A DNA stretch of 64,000 bases, taken from the NCBI RefSeq assembly GCF_000314975.1, contig NZ_BAEN01000036.1, forward strand, positions 59,163 through 123,162, in the 5' to 3' direction. Shown here in pieces: positions 9,438 to 16,253 of the stretch (position 1 is the first letter of the stretch; each line of letters opens with the position of its first letter). Under the pieces are notes generated by a model that searched no databases, had not been told where the DNA came from, and worked only from the letters and a program-made list of their open reading frames with translations. Source of the DNA: Aliiglaciecola lipolytica E3. GTDB lineage: Bacteria; Pseudomonadota; Gammaproteobacteria; Enterobacterales; Alteromonadaceae. The position numbers and the translations under genes are program-made.

Positions 9438-10064
9438 TTGCAATTATCTGCCGTTGAGATATTTGGCTATTGCGCTTCGGCGTTAATAGCATTTTCATTA
9501 ACTCGAGACTCGATTGTGCGACTACGTTGGTACAACCTGTTTGGAGCTTCATCTTTTTGCGTTTATGGCATTATCATTGGCGCAGCCCCAGTTGCATTGC
9601 TAAATGGATTTATTGCCATCACCAATATTGTTTACTTGCGTAAAATGCTGTTGCAAGCCGAGCAACATTTTTCGGTGTTGGAGGTGAGTTTGCCTTCTAA
9701 CTATGTTGATTTTTTTCTTGATTATCATCGTCAAGATGTACATTCCCACTTTCCACGCTTTTTCAAAAATATTCGGCAAGAGAATCGACGATTCTATTTT
9801 ATGATGGAAAATACTGAAGTTGTCGGATTGCTTTCAGGTTATCCAGATGAGAATAATCACTTTATCGTTGATTTCGACTTTGTGATACCGGCATATCGAG
9901 ACTGTCGACTTGGTCAATTTGTGTTGGGTGAAGGTCAAAGACTCAAGACACAATACGGTTATTCAGATGTTTTCGCCAAAGCAGATAGTATTGAGCACGA
10001 AAATTATCTACATCAACTTGGTTACTCTCCCGACAAGAATGGTATATGGTCATACTCTGAGTAG
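9438..10064 (+). CDS. YgjV-like membrane domain fused to a GNAT-like domain
   Basis: The 208-residue protein begins with a TTG codon at 9438, preceded by AGGA at 9426-9429. Residues 1-75 make about three TM segments (IFGYCASALIAFSLTRDS; ASSFCVYGIIIGAAPVALLNGFIAITNIVYL) resembling the small inner-membrane YgjV family. The remainder is soluble and acetyltransferase-like: RRFYFMMENTEVVGLLSG, IVDFDFVIPAYRDCRLGQFVL and a C-terminal ADSIEHENYLHQLGYSPDKNGIW, which fits the GNAT strand-helix pattern including a motif A-like segment. Substrate unknown. The GNAT call is from fold pattern only. Confidence 0.65.
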   Translation: MQLSAVEIFGYCASALIAFSLTRDSIVRLRWYNLFGASSFCVYGIIIGAAPVALLNGFIAITNIVYLRKMLLQAEQHFSVLEVSLPSNYVDFFLDYHRQDVHSHFPRFFKNIRQENRRFYFMMENTEVVGLLSGYPDENNHFIVDFDFVIPAYRDCRLGQFVLGEGQRLKTQYGYSDVFAKADSIEHENYLHQLGYSPDKNGIWSYSE

Positions 10065-10139
10065 AATGAAGCTAACGTTGTTAAATCGCGCGTTTAAATT
10101 TTACGATTCGCAATACGCGTAAGCAGTAAAGGACAAAGT

Positions 10140-10400
10140 GTGAAAAAATTAAAGAATGAACAACAATTGTTGAAAATGGCGATCAGCGTAGGAGAAACCT
10201 ATGCAAAAAATCGGGGTTATGATGGATTTAGTCAAACCATGGGGCAAAAAGAAAAAGTCGAAATAATTTATCGGTTATTAGTAAACGATAAACTAATAAC
10301 TGCATTGGGAAACGATTCAGAAGATTTATTAAGTATGAAACATCGATTGGCTGTGTGGATAAAAAATAAATTACCAGCCAATCACGCGTTATTAAAATAA
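10140..10400 (+). CDS. Small conserved protein, DUF5062-like
   Basis: An 86-residue soluble, basic, mostly helical protein starting at a GTG at 10140 with an AAGGA-type ribosome binding site just upstream. Sequence features: KKLKNEQQLLKMAISVGETYAKNRGYDGF and IIYRLLVNDKLITALG. The pattern resembles the DUF5062 family of marine gammaproteobacteria, recognised from memory and not confirmed. It lies 75 bp after the YgjV/GNAT-like gene and upstream of the tRNA cluster. Function unknown. Confidence 0.6.
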   Translation: MKKLKNEQQLLKMAISVGETYAKNRGYDGFSQTMGQKEKVEIIYRLLVNDKLITALGNDSEDLLSMKHRLAVWIKNKLPANHALLK

Positions 10401-10507
10401 AATTCACTCGCAACGGATCACTTTCTAAAATCAAGCACTTAAATGGGTGTTTTTATGGTCGAATTGCTTCTAATTTGAGCATATAGAAATTTTGTCGAAA
10501 AAAGTGT

Positions 10508-10536
10508 TTGACGAGGTTAGGGCAAGTGGGTAATAT
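10508..10536 (+). promoter_or_regulatory. Sigma70 promoter of the tRNA cluster
   Basis: TTGACG (10508-10513) and TAATAT (10531-10536) are separated by 17 bp, followed by a very GC-rich discriminator (GCGCCCCCC). This arrangement is typical of stable-RNA promoters subject to stringent control. The first tRNA begins 43 bp downstream of the -10. Confidence 0.8.
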
Positions 10537-10578
10537 GCGCCCCCCGTAGCGATGAGGTTTTTAGTTGCTACATTTGTT

Positions 10579-10655
10579 CGGTGAGTAGCGCAGCTTGGTA
10601 GCGCACTTGGTTTGGGTCCAAGGGGTCGCAGGTTCGAATCCTGTCTCACCGACCA
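10579..10655 (+). tRNA. tRNA-Pro (anticodon TGG)
   Basis: A 77-nt cloverleaf: acceptor stem CGGTGAG/CTCACCG, anticodon stem CTTGG/CCAAG with loop TTTGGGT (anticodon TGG), T arm GCAGG-TTCGAAT-CCTGT, and an encoded CCA end. Confidence 0.97.
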
Positions 10656-10680
10656 TTTTTTGCTTGTTCAGATTCGTCGA

Positions 10681-10757
10681 GCGTCCGTAGCTCAGCTGGA
10701 TAGAGCACCCGCCTTCTAAGCGGGTGGTCGCAGGTTCGAATCCTGCCGGACGCGCCA
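10681..10757 (+). tRNA. tRNA-Arg (anticodon TCT)
   Basis: A 77-nt cloverleaf: acceptor stem GCGTCCG/CGGACGC, anticodon stem CCCGC/GCGGG with loop CTTCTAA (anticodon TCT, reading AGA/AGG), T arm GCAGG-TTCGAAT-CCTGC, encoded CCA. Lies 25 bp after tRNA-Pro. Confidence 0.97.
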
Positions 10758-10860
10758 GCGGAACGGTTGGAAGAGAATTTGAAGTTTGATACTTCTGGCA
10801 AGTAATAAAATCTTAGTGTAGAAATATGCTAATGTTAGAAAGTAAGTAGTAAAACACAGT

Positions 10861-10937
10861 GGTGGGCGTAGCTCAGTTGGTAGAGCCCCGGATTGTGATT
10901 CCGGTGGTCGTGGGTTCAAGCCCCATCGCCCACCCCA
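10861..10937 (+). tRNA. tRNA-His (anticodon GTG)
   Basis: A 77-nt tRNA with the extra 5' G typical of tRNA-His (GGTGGGCG pairs with CGCCCACC), anticodon loop ATTGTGA flanked by CCGG stems (anticodon GTG), and an encoded CCA. It is separated from tRNA-Arg by 103 bp. Confidence 0.97.
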
Positions 10938-10940
10938 CTT

Positions 10941-11025
10941 GCGGAAGTGGTGGAATTGGTAGACACGCTGGATTTAGGTTCCAGTGCTTCACGGCGTGAG
11001 AGTTCAAGTCTCTCCTTCCGCACCA
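10941..11025 (+). tRNA. tRNA-Leu (anticodon TAG)
   Basis: An 85-nt class II tRNA with a long variable arm: acceptor stem GCGGAAG/CTTCCGC, anticodon stem CTGGA/TCCAG with loop TTTAGGT (anticodon TAG), encoded CCA. Only three bases separate it from tRNA-His. Confidence 0.97.
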
Positions 11026-11384
11026 TCTTTAGAATTCAATTAATCTATTTTATTTAACGCATTAAATTTTGGTTTATCTGTCAGCCGAGAAATAGCCGTT
11101 ACCCCAAATTTATACATTCTCACCTAGTTCAGTTCATTATCGTTCATGAGACTAAAAATCTTTGCCTATGTTTTTCAAGATGGCGCAATAAGTGTTTGCT
11201 CTGTCGTCATCAATAGCTAATGGTTTATATTAATTTTTATCCGCTACTTTATAACTGTTGTGTTTAATTATATTTAAAAGTATTCTTTACTGGTGTCTAA
11301 TTAGCGCTTAAGGAACTAATTGTACTTAATTATATTGATGGTTCAGCAGAAACGTCTAAAATTTTAAATGTACTTTTATTTTCA
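11026..11384. other. Intergenic region upstream of the sulfatase
   Basis: AT-rich 359 bp with no supported gene and no clear terminator for the tRNA cluster. A nine-codon ORF begins with the ATG at 11338; its position relative to the sulfatase signal peptide is relevant to the start of that gene. Confidence 0.5.
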
Positions 11385-12764
11385 GTGTTCTCTTTGTCGC
11401 TTATTTCTTGTTCAAGTCAAACAGACCTTAAAGCAAACACAGAAAGTAAGCCTAACGTCATAATCATCATGGCGGATGATTTAGGTTATGGTGATTTATC
11501 AAGTTACGGTGGTAAATACAATACACCCAATTTAGATAAAATGGCTGAAGGTGGTTTGCGTTTTACTGATTTTCATTCAAGTGGCACTCTTTGCAGTCCA
11601 ACTCGGGCTGGATTAGTGACTGGTCTTTATCAGCAACGCACGACAGTAGATGGTGTGGTTAATGCTAATTCTAAACATCCTGCTCACCAATTAGGGGTCG
11701 ACCCAGAAAAAATAATCTCTTATCCAAAGCTAATGAAAGCTAACGGTTATAAAAACGCGCTGTTTGGTAAATGGCATCTAGGATATCTTGATCGTTTTCA
11801 TCCTATGAATTTTGGTTTTGATAAATTCGTAGGCTATTTAAGTGGCAATATAGATTACATCTCACACTATGATCGTATGGAAATCTTTGATTGGTGGCAT
11901 GATCGAGAACAGGTTGTGGAAAATGGTTATTCAACCCATCTTATTACCGAACAAACGGTAAGCTTTATAGAAGAAAATAAACATTCACCATTTACCATTT
12001 TAGTTGCTCATGAAGCGGTTCATTCTCCCATTCAAGGCCCAAATGATCCCATCCAGCGAGGCCCTAATAAAGTAAAGCGAGTTAAATTAAGACCTGATCA
12101 AGAAACATTTGCTTTAATGTTGCGCGAATTAGATAAAAGTGTTGGTGAAATTCTTCAAGCCGTGCACAAAGCTGGTATTGGTGAAAATACCTTAATTATC
12201 TTTACATCTGATAATGGGCCAATGTCGCTCGCTTCAGCTGGCATTTTGCGCGGTAAAAAAGGAAGTATATATGAAGGAGGGCATCGTGTGCCCAGCATTG
12301 CATACTGGCCTAGCGTGATAGAAGCTAATACTACTACAGATCAAACCGTTATTAGTCTTGATTTAGTACCAACCATGTTATCTGTAACTAATACTAAACA
12401 GCCACCTGATTATCAGTTTGATGGGGTGAATATAATGCCAGTTTTTAAAGGTCAGGATTTACCCGAGAGAATGTTGTTTTGGCGTAACGGAGGGAGTTTT
12501 AAAACCTCGACAGGTTTGACAACGTTGGACTCTGCAAAAGCGATGCGTGATGGAAAATGGAAATTAGTGGCAGCTCCTTATTTTAAGCAGATAGAGCTGT
12601 TTGATTTGAGTAATGATTTACAAGAGAAAAATAATATTGCCAATAAACATCCGCAAAGAGTAGAGAGTATGCTGGGTTCACTCAAAGAATGGGAAAATGA
12701 AATGCTAACCTATTTGCCATATCAAATAATCCCAGAAAAAGCGGGTAGTGAGAATAAACGTTAA
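11385..12764 (+). CDS. Cys-type sulfatase, probable lipoprotein
   Basis: Hydrolyses sulfate esters, probably of algal polysaccharides or arylsulfates, in the cell envelope. The 459-residue frame from the GTG at 11385 contains the metal-binding start (NVIIIMADDLGYGD), the CSPTR formylglycine motif at Cys70 in this numbering (SSGTLCSPTRAGLVTG), FGKWHLG and TSDNGP. The Cys must be converted by a formylglycine-generating enzyme encoded elsewhere. A lipobox LISC lies eight residues after the GTG, too close for a complete signal peptide. The open frame extends upstream to 11301 and encodes ILNVLLFSVFSLSLISC, but has no ATG/GTG/TTG, so the true start is uncertain or lost by frameshift. No sulfatase cluster or SusC/D genes adjoin it. 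Confidence 0.9.
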   Translation: MFSLSLISCSSQTDLKANTESKPNVIIIMADDLGYGDLSSYGGKYNTPNLDKMAEGGLRFTDFHSSGTLCSPTRAGLVTGLYQQRTTVDGVVNANSKHPAHQLGVDPEKIISYPKLMKANGYKNALFGKWHLGYLDRFHPMNFGFDKFVGYLSGNIDYISHYDRMEIFDWWHDREQVVENGYSTHLITEQTVSFIEENKHSPFTILVAHEAVHSPIQGPNDPIQRGPNKVKRVKLRPDQETFALMLRELDKSVGEILQAVHKAGIGENTLIIFTSDNGPMSLASAGILRGKKGSIYEGGHRVPSIAYWPSVIEANTTTDQTVISLDLVPTMLSVTNTKQPPDYQFDGVNIMPVFKGQDLPERMLFWRNGGSFKTSTGLTTLDSAKAMRDGKWKLVAAPYFKQIELFDLSNDLQEKNNIANKHPQRVESMLGSLKEWENEMLTYLPYQIIPEKAGSENKR

Positions 12765-12778
12765 AGACGTTTATTCTC
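12750..12778. terminator. Perfect hairpin at the sulfatase stop
   Basis: GAGAATAAACG (12750-12760) and CGTTTATTCTC (12768-12778) form a perfect 11-bp stem with the sulfatase TAA in the loop. It lies between convergent genes. Neither strand has a proper T run after it, so it may be a weak or processing hairpin. Confidence 0.5.
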
Positions 12779-12796
12779 AAAACAATATCTGAACTG

Positions 12797-13639
12797 TTAG
12801 TATTTGCGGATACTCAAGTTGTCTGACGGGATATCCAAATATAAATTAATCACTTTGCCGCCTCTAAGCACGCTAAACATTAGGGTTTGTGCTGTAGGGA
12901 TTAATTGTTGAACAGCTTCCATACCTTCTTCAGTGGTAATGTCATTACCATTAATTTTTTGCAGTATGTCGCCAGCTTTGAATTCAGCAGCTTTATATAA
13001 TTTGGGATTCATCCCTGGAAATACTTCAAATCCAGCAGTTATATTATTTTGCACAATTGGCGAAATGTTAATGATGTGCTCAAGTAGTTTAGGGCGATTA
13101 CCGATAGACTTAGCAATGTCTTCTGCGCTGGAGTGCTGGTCGTAGCCTCTTTCTTGATTTGGTGAGCGATTATCTAAATGCTTAGTGTCATCGCTTGAAG
13201 CTGTCCCTCGCAATAACAATACTTGTCGTTCTCCGTCATTGGACAAAATCACTCTGTCGTTTCTTATTTCCAATATAATCGCATTGGTATAAGCAATTTG
13301 GTCATCGATAAAATAAGTTCTAATTTGCAATCGAGATTGAATCGTTGCCGATGCTTCTGACTCATCATTACTCGCTACTACACCTATTAGTGAAATATCC
13401 AGAGGTGTAGAAGTTAATCCTTCTAAATCAATCTTTGAATTATTGTTTGTTGATTGTTGTGATGGATTTTGCTGTTCAAAATTAACTTCGTCAGATTCAT
13501 CAAATAACTCATTTTTGACTTCTTCTGATAGCTCTACGGGATCATGGTTAGGAGTAGAAAACATAAAATAGCTGAGTACTGCTATAGCTATGATCAAAAG
13601 ACCAAGAATAGTTTTATTATTGTTATTTTTATTGCTCAT
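12797..13639 (-). CDS. Orphan type II secretion protein GspC-like
   Basis: GspC links the inner-membrane platform of the type II secretion system to the GspD secretin and helps select substrates. The 280-residue protein has a short cytoplasmic N-terminus, one TM segment (about 9-28, ILGLLIIAIAVLSYFMF), an acidic linker, the homology region (LDISLIGVVASNDESEASATI...ILEIRNDRVILSNDGERQVLLLRG, about 78-146) and a C-terminal PDZ domain (about 180-275, GFEVFPGMNPKLYKAAEFKAGDILQKINGNDITT). No other gsp gene is in the window. It is divergent from the first repeat subtilase and shares its 386-bp upstream region, suggesting a dedicated export role (inference). Confidence 0.85.
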   Translation of the reverse strand: MSNKNNNNKTILGLLIIAIAVLSYFMFSTPNHDPVELSEEVKNELFDESDEVNFEQQNPSQQSTNNNSKIDLEGLTSTPLDISLIGVVASNDESEASATIQSRLQIRTYFIDDQIAYTNAIILEIRNDRVILSNDGERQVLLLRGTASSDDTKHLDNRSPNQERGYDQHSSAEDIAKSIGNRPKLLEHIINISPIVQNNITAGFEVFPGMNPKLYKAAEFKAGDILQKINGNDITTEEGMEAVQQLIPTAQTLMFSVLRGGKVINLYLDIPSDNLSIRKY

Positions 13640-13833
13640 ACTGACAACTCAGGGAGGTTTAAGTGCTGTTGATGCTAGCAGATTAACTTTCACAGACAAG
13701 ACTCTATAGGGATATTTTTAGGATACATATTTCATTTCGCTAGAATAGAGGCTTCTAATTCTCAATTTTGTTATATAAAAACGTTGGTTCTATTAACAAA
13801 ATTGGAAGGTAATTTATTTGCACCATCTAAAAT

Positions 13834-13903
13834 GACTTAAAAAATGAATAAATTGGAGCATATATTACTTTATATTTTAAGTCTTTGTTTCATAATTTAA
13901 GTC
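13834..13903 (+). promoter_or_regulatory. Upstream activator half-site array, subtilase 1
   Basis: GACTTAAAAAATGA (13834-13847) is an imperfect inverted partner of TTATATTTTAAGTC (13870-13883), and a third half-site CATAATTTAAGTC (13891-13903) follows exactly 20 bp further on, about two helical turns. The array lies about 60-130 bp upstream of the -24 element, where sigma54 activators bind. The same geometry recurs at 19713-19782. Confidence 0.65.
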
Positions 13904-13935
13904 TTCTATTTTCGAGATTTAAAATAATCCTTTAA

Positions 13936-13948
13936 TATCAGTGTCTTG
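13936..13948 (+). promoter_or_regulatory. IHF-consensus site, subtilase 1
   Basis: TATCAGTGTCTTG matches the IHF consensus WATCARNNNNTTR at every defined position. It lies between the half-site array and the sigma54 promoter, the usual place for IHF-assisted looping. Confidence 0.6.
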
Positions 13949-13964
13949 CTATTTTTTGAACAGT

Positions 13965-13980
13965 TGGCATAGTGTGTGCT
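13965..13980 (+). promoter_or_regulatory. Sigma54 (-24/-12) promoter of subtilase 1
   Basis: TGGCATAGTGTGTGCT has GG and GC separated by exactly 10 bp, with TGGCA at -24 and TGCT at -12. A start about 12 nt downstream would give a leader of about 35 nt ending in a GGAG ribosome binding site. The identical element precedes subtilase 2. Confidence 0.8.
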
Positions 13981-14025
13981 TTATCCGTTTTAGAATTTAA
14001 AGTTTATCCGTAGTGGAGTGGTAAT

Positions 14026-16086
14026 ATGAGTTTTTTTACAGATAAGAAGACATTGTTAGTTGGAGCGATTTCTCTAATCAGTAGTGTTTCGGCAGTGATG
14101 CTGACAACTCAATCTAAAAGTAATAGCGTCCCTTTCTTTACGGAATCAGGTAGTACCCCGCAAATCGCAGTCAGTCAGCGCGTACGTCAAGAGCAATCAT
14201 ATATCCTTCAGGGGTTAAGTCGAGATGCATTGGTCGCAGCGGTGGAGAAGGTAGGTGGAGCAGTCGCTCGTGAGTTTCCTATCATTAACGCTATAAGCGC
14301 CTATTTATCCACTTCACAAGCCGATGAATTAGCCAGCATTTCTGGGCTACGCCTCACAGCAGACAGAAAGGTAATGACTACAGGGGTAGGGAACGGATTA
14401 ACTTCTTTACTTGCACCGGGGCAAAACAAAAAATTTGCAATTGATAACGATATTACCACTCAAACCCAAGCTGACCAGTTACATGATATTGGCATAACGG
14501 GGAAAGGTGTGACGGTAGCTGTGCTAGACAGTGGCACTTTAATGAGTGGCGAAAAAGGTAAATACTTACTCCGCAATCAATATGACCGTTCTCGCGCATT
14601 TTATAAATATGACGCAATTAAAAGTAAAAAGAATCGTAAACTAAATGATGATCAAAACGGCCACGGTAGTCACGTGACGGGCATCATTGCCAGTAGCTTA
14701 AAAAGTGACAACGGTAAATTTAACGGCATGGCACCAGATGTGTACTTGTTGTCGGTAAAAGCGTTTGATGCGTCAGGTAACGGCAGCTATACAGATATTC
14801 TAGATGGATTGAATTATGTTTACCAAAACCGTAATCGTTATCGTATCCGTGTTTTGAATTTGTCGTTGGGTGCCAGTGTGCAGTCTAACTATTGGAGTGA
14901 CCCTATTAACCAGGCAGTGATGCGTTTATGGGAAGCAGGTGTGGTGGTTGTAACGTCAGTGGGTAACACAGGCTCAGACTATGCAACAGTAACTGTACCG
15001 GGCAACAACCCTTATATCATTACCGTAGGTGCCTTAACAGACAGTTATACACCGGCTGATACAAGCGATGATCGTATGACGACCTTTTCATCAAAAGGGC
15101 CGACAGTGGAAGGGTTTGTGAAGCCCGAGATTGTGGCATTTGGTGGACATATTAGTTCAAAAATGGACAAGCGATTGCTGCAAAATAAGAACTACGTAGC
15201 GTCAGATACGGGTGAAGATTACCACATGGTATCGGGTACGTCGCAGGCAGCAGCGGTAGTCACAGGAACCGTTGCCTTGATGTTGCAGTACAATCCTTAT
15301 TTATCACCGGATGATGTGAAATGTCGTTTAATTGATTCAGCGTCAAGTGTGACGAACCCCTCTACTGGAAAAGCTTACGGCCCTTTCACACAAGGAGCAG
15401 GTCTTATCAATGCCCATGCAGCGGTAGTGAGCACAGCATCAGGTTGTGCCAATGTGGGGTTAGATATTCAAGCAGATTTAAATGGCGTCGCTCACTTTAA
15501 AGGTCCAGCACGCGTGACAGCGCAAGGTCAACTATTGTTAGCATTAGGAAATGGTGATTTTGTAACGGAAGGTTCAGTGTGGGACGGTAGTACAGCACTT
15601 GAAGGTTCAGTGTGGGACGGTTTGACCTCTATTGAAGGTTCAGTATGGGATGGTTTGAGTGCGCTTGAAGGCTCAGTATGGGACGGCAGTACCATGATTG
15701 AAGGTTCGGTGTGGGATGGCTTATCGCGCATTGAAGGTTCAGTGTGGGATGGTTTGACGATATTAGAAGGTTCGGTATGGGACGGCAATTCGGTACTTGA
15801 AGGTTCAGTGTGGGACGGCCTGACTCAGCTTGAAGGCTCAGTGTGGGATGGCTTGTCTAGCCTTGAAGGTTCAGTCTGGGACGGCACTTCTAATCTGGAA
15901 GGGTCTGTGTGGGATACGCTATCACGCATCGAAGGCTCAGTTTGGGATACGTTGACGAGCTTGGAAGGTTCAGTATGGGATGGCAATGCCTCAATTGAGA
16001 CGGTTGAGCAAACGTTACTGGATGAGAGTGTGGTCAATGATGAACAAGAATCTAATGCATTATTAGAGATTGTATTAGACGAGTAA
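14026..16086 (+). CDS. Secreted subtilase (S8) with 13 C-terminal EGSVWDG repeats
   Basis: Exported serine peptidase of 686 residues. N-terminal signal-like segment (MSFFTDKKTLLVGAISLISS, cleavage plausible near SVSA at 21-24), a propeptide-like region to about 135, then the S8 domain (about 150-475) with Asp168 (VAVLDSG), His213 (NGHGSHVTG), oxyanion Asn314 (TSVGNTGS) and Ser406 (VSGTSQAAA). After a linker (about 476-514), residues 515-657 are 13 tandem 11-residue repeats, EGSVWDG plus four variable residues, then a short acidic tail. Preceded by a sigma54 promoter and a GGAG ribosome binding site. The repeats recall Trp-containing C-terminal repeats in other bacterial subtilases, but their role is unknown; an adhesive or self-associating stack is a guess. 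Export by type II secretion is inferred from the adjacent gspC-like gene. Confidence 0.93.
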   Translation: MSFFTDKKTLLVGAISLISSVSAVMLTTQSKSNSVPFFTESGSTPQIAVSQRVRQEQSYILQGLSRDALVAAVEKVGGAVAREFPIINAISAYLSTSQADELASISGLRLTADRKVMTTGVGNGLTSLLAPGQNKKFAIDNDITTQTQADQLHDIGITGKGVTVAVLDSGTLMSGEKGKYLLRNQYDRSRAFYKYDAIKSKKNRKLNDDQNGHGSHVTGIIASSLKSDNGKFNGMAPDVYLLSVKAFDASGNGSYTDILDGLNYVYQNRNRYRIRVLNLSLGASVQSNYWSDPINQAVMRLWEAGVVVVTSVGNTGSDYATVTVPGNNPYIITVGALTDSYTPADTSDDRMTTFSSKGPTVEGFVKPEIVAFGGHISSKMDKRLLQNKNYVASDTGEDYHMVSGTSQAAAVVTGTVALMLQYNPYLSPDDVKCRLIDSASSVTNPSTGKAYGPFTQGAGLINAHAAVVSTASGCANVGLDIQADLNGVAHFKGPARVTAQGQLLLALGNGDFVTEGSVWDGSTALEGSVWDGLTSIEGSVWDGLSALEGSVWDGSTMIEGSVWDGLSRIEGSVWDGLTILEGSVWDGNSVLEGSVWDGLTQLEGSVWDGLSSLEGSVWDGTSNLEGSVWDTLSRIEGSVWDTLTSLEGSVWDGNASIETVEQTLLDESVVNDEQESNALLEIVLDE
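15568..15996 (+). repeat. 13 x 33-bp in-frame tandem repeats, subtilase 1
   Basis: Thirteen contiguous 33-bp units each encode EGSVWDG (EGSVWDT in units 11 and 12) plus four residues ending in Leu or Ile. DNA is also strongly conserved across units (GAAGGTTCAGTGTGGGACGG and close variants), indicating recent expansion or homogenisation. Variable residues 8-10 are mostly small or polar. Confidence 0.97.
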
Positions 16087-16106
16087 GATTCGCCAATTTG
16101 AAATAA

Positions 16107-16133
16107 AAGCTGCATTCAATTTGGATGCAGCTT
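16107..16133 (+). terminator. Hairpin after subtilase 1
   Basis: AAGCTGCAT (16107-16115) pairs with ATGCAGCTT (16125-16133), 20 bp after the stop. The following ATTTATATAG is AT-rich but not a clean T run, so termination may be partial and read into the cyclase gene. Confidence 0.6.
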
Positions 16134-16204
16134 ATTTATATAGAAGAGAAAAGTTCTTATTTGTGAATGAAAGAGTTATCAATTTAGGTTGAACAAGCGG
16201 TAGC

Positions 16205-16220
16205 TGGCGACTAATATGCT
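16205..16220 (+). promoter_or_regulatory. Possible sigma54 promoter of the cyclase gene
   Basis: TGGCGACTAATATGCT has GG and GC exactly 10 bp apart and lies 34 bp before the ATG at 16254. It fits the consensus less well than the subtilase promoters (TGGCG instead of TGGCA), and no half-site array or perfect IHF match precedes it. Confidence 0.45.
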
Positions 16221-16253
16221 TCTGCCCTTATCAATTAGGACGAAAATAATTAC

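Larger units (their letters stand above)
13640..14025. other. Shared divergent control region of gspC-like gene and subtilase 1
   Basis: 386 bp without a gene. The right half, from about 13802, is closely repeated upstream of subtilase 2 (from about 19682) and carries the half-site array, IHF site and sigma54 promoter listed separately. Confidence 0.75.
13802..16086 (+). repeat. Large duplication, copy 1 (promoter region plus subtilase)
   Basis: The region from about 13802 to 16080 is nearly identical to about 19682-21930, covering the regulatory array, promoter, leader and coding sequence. Differences cluster in short patches (codons 111-137, 176-203, 376-387) and one missing 33-bp repeat unit in copy 2. 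The two copies are direct repeats about 5.9 kb apart flanking the cyclase gene. Confidence 0.92.

Noticed and set aside
10716..10919. Minus-strand ORF across the tRNA-Arg and tRNA-His genes
   Set aside because: It overlaps clear tRNA genes and is a typical spurious translation of tRNA antisense sequence.
15568..15996. Regular 33-bp repeats as a CRISPR-like array
   Set aside because: The units are contiguous, coding and in frame with no unique spacers.
15528..16115. Long minus-strand ORFs opposite the EGSVWDG repeats (also 21407-21961)
   Set aside because: They are periodic shadows of the repeat array with no ribosome binding site and a low-complexity PSHTEPS pattern.
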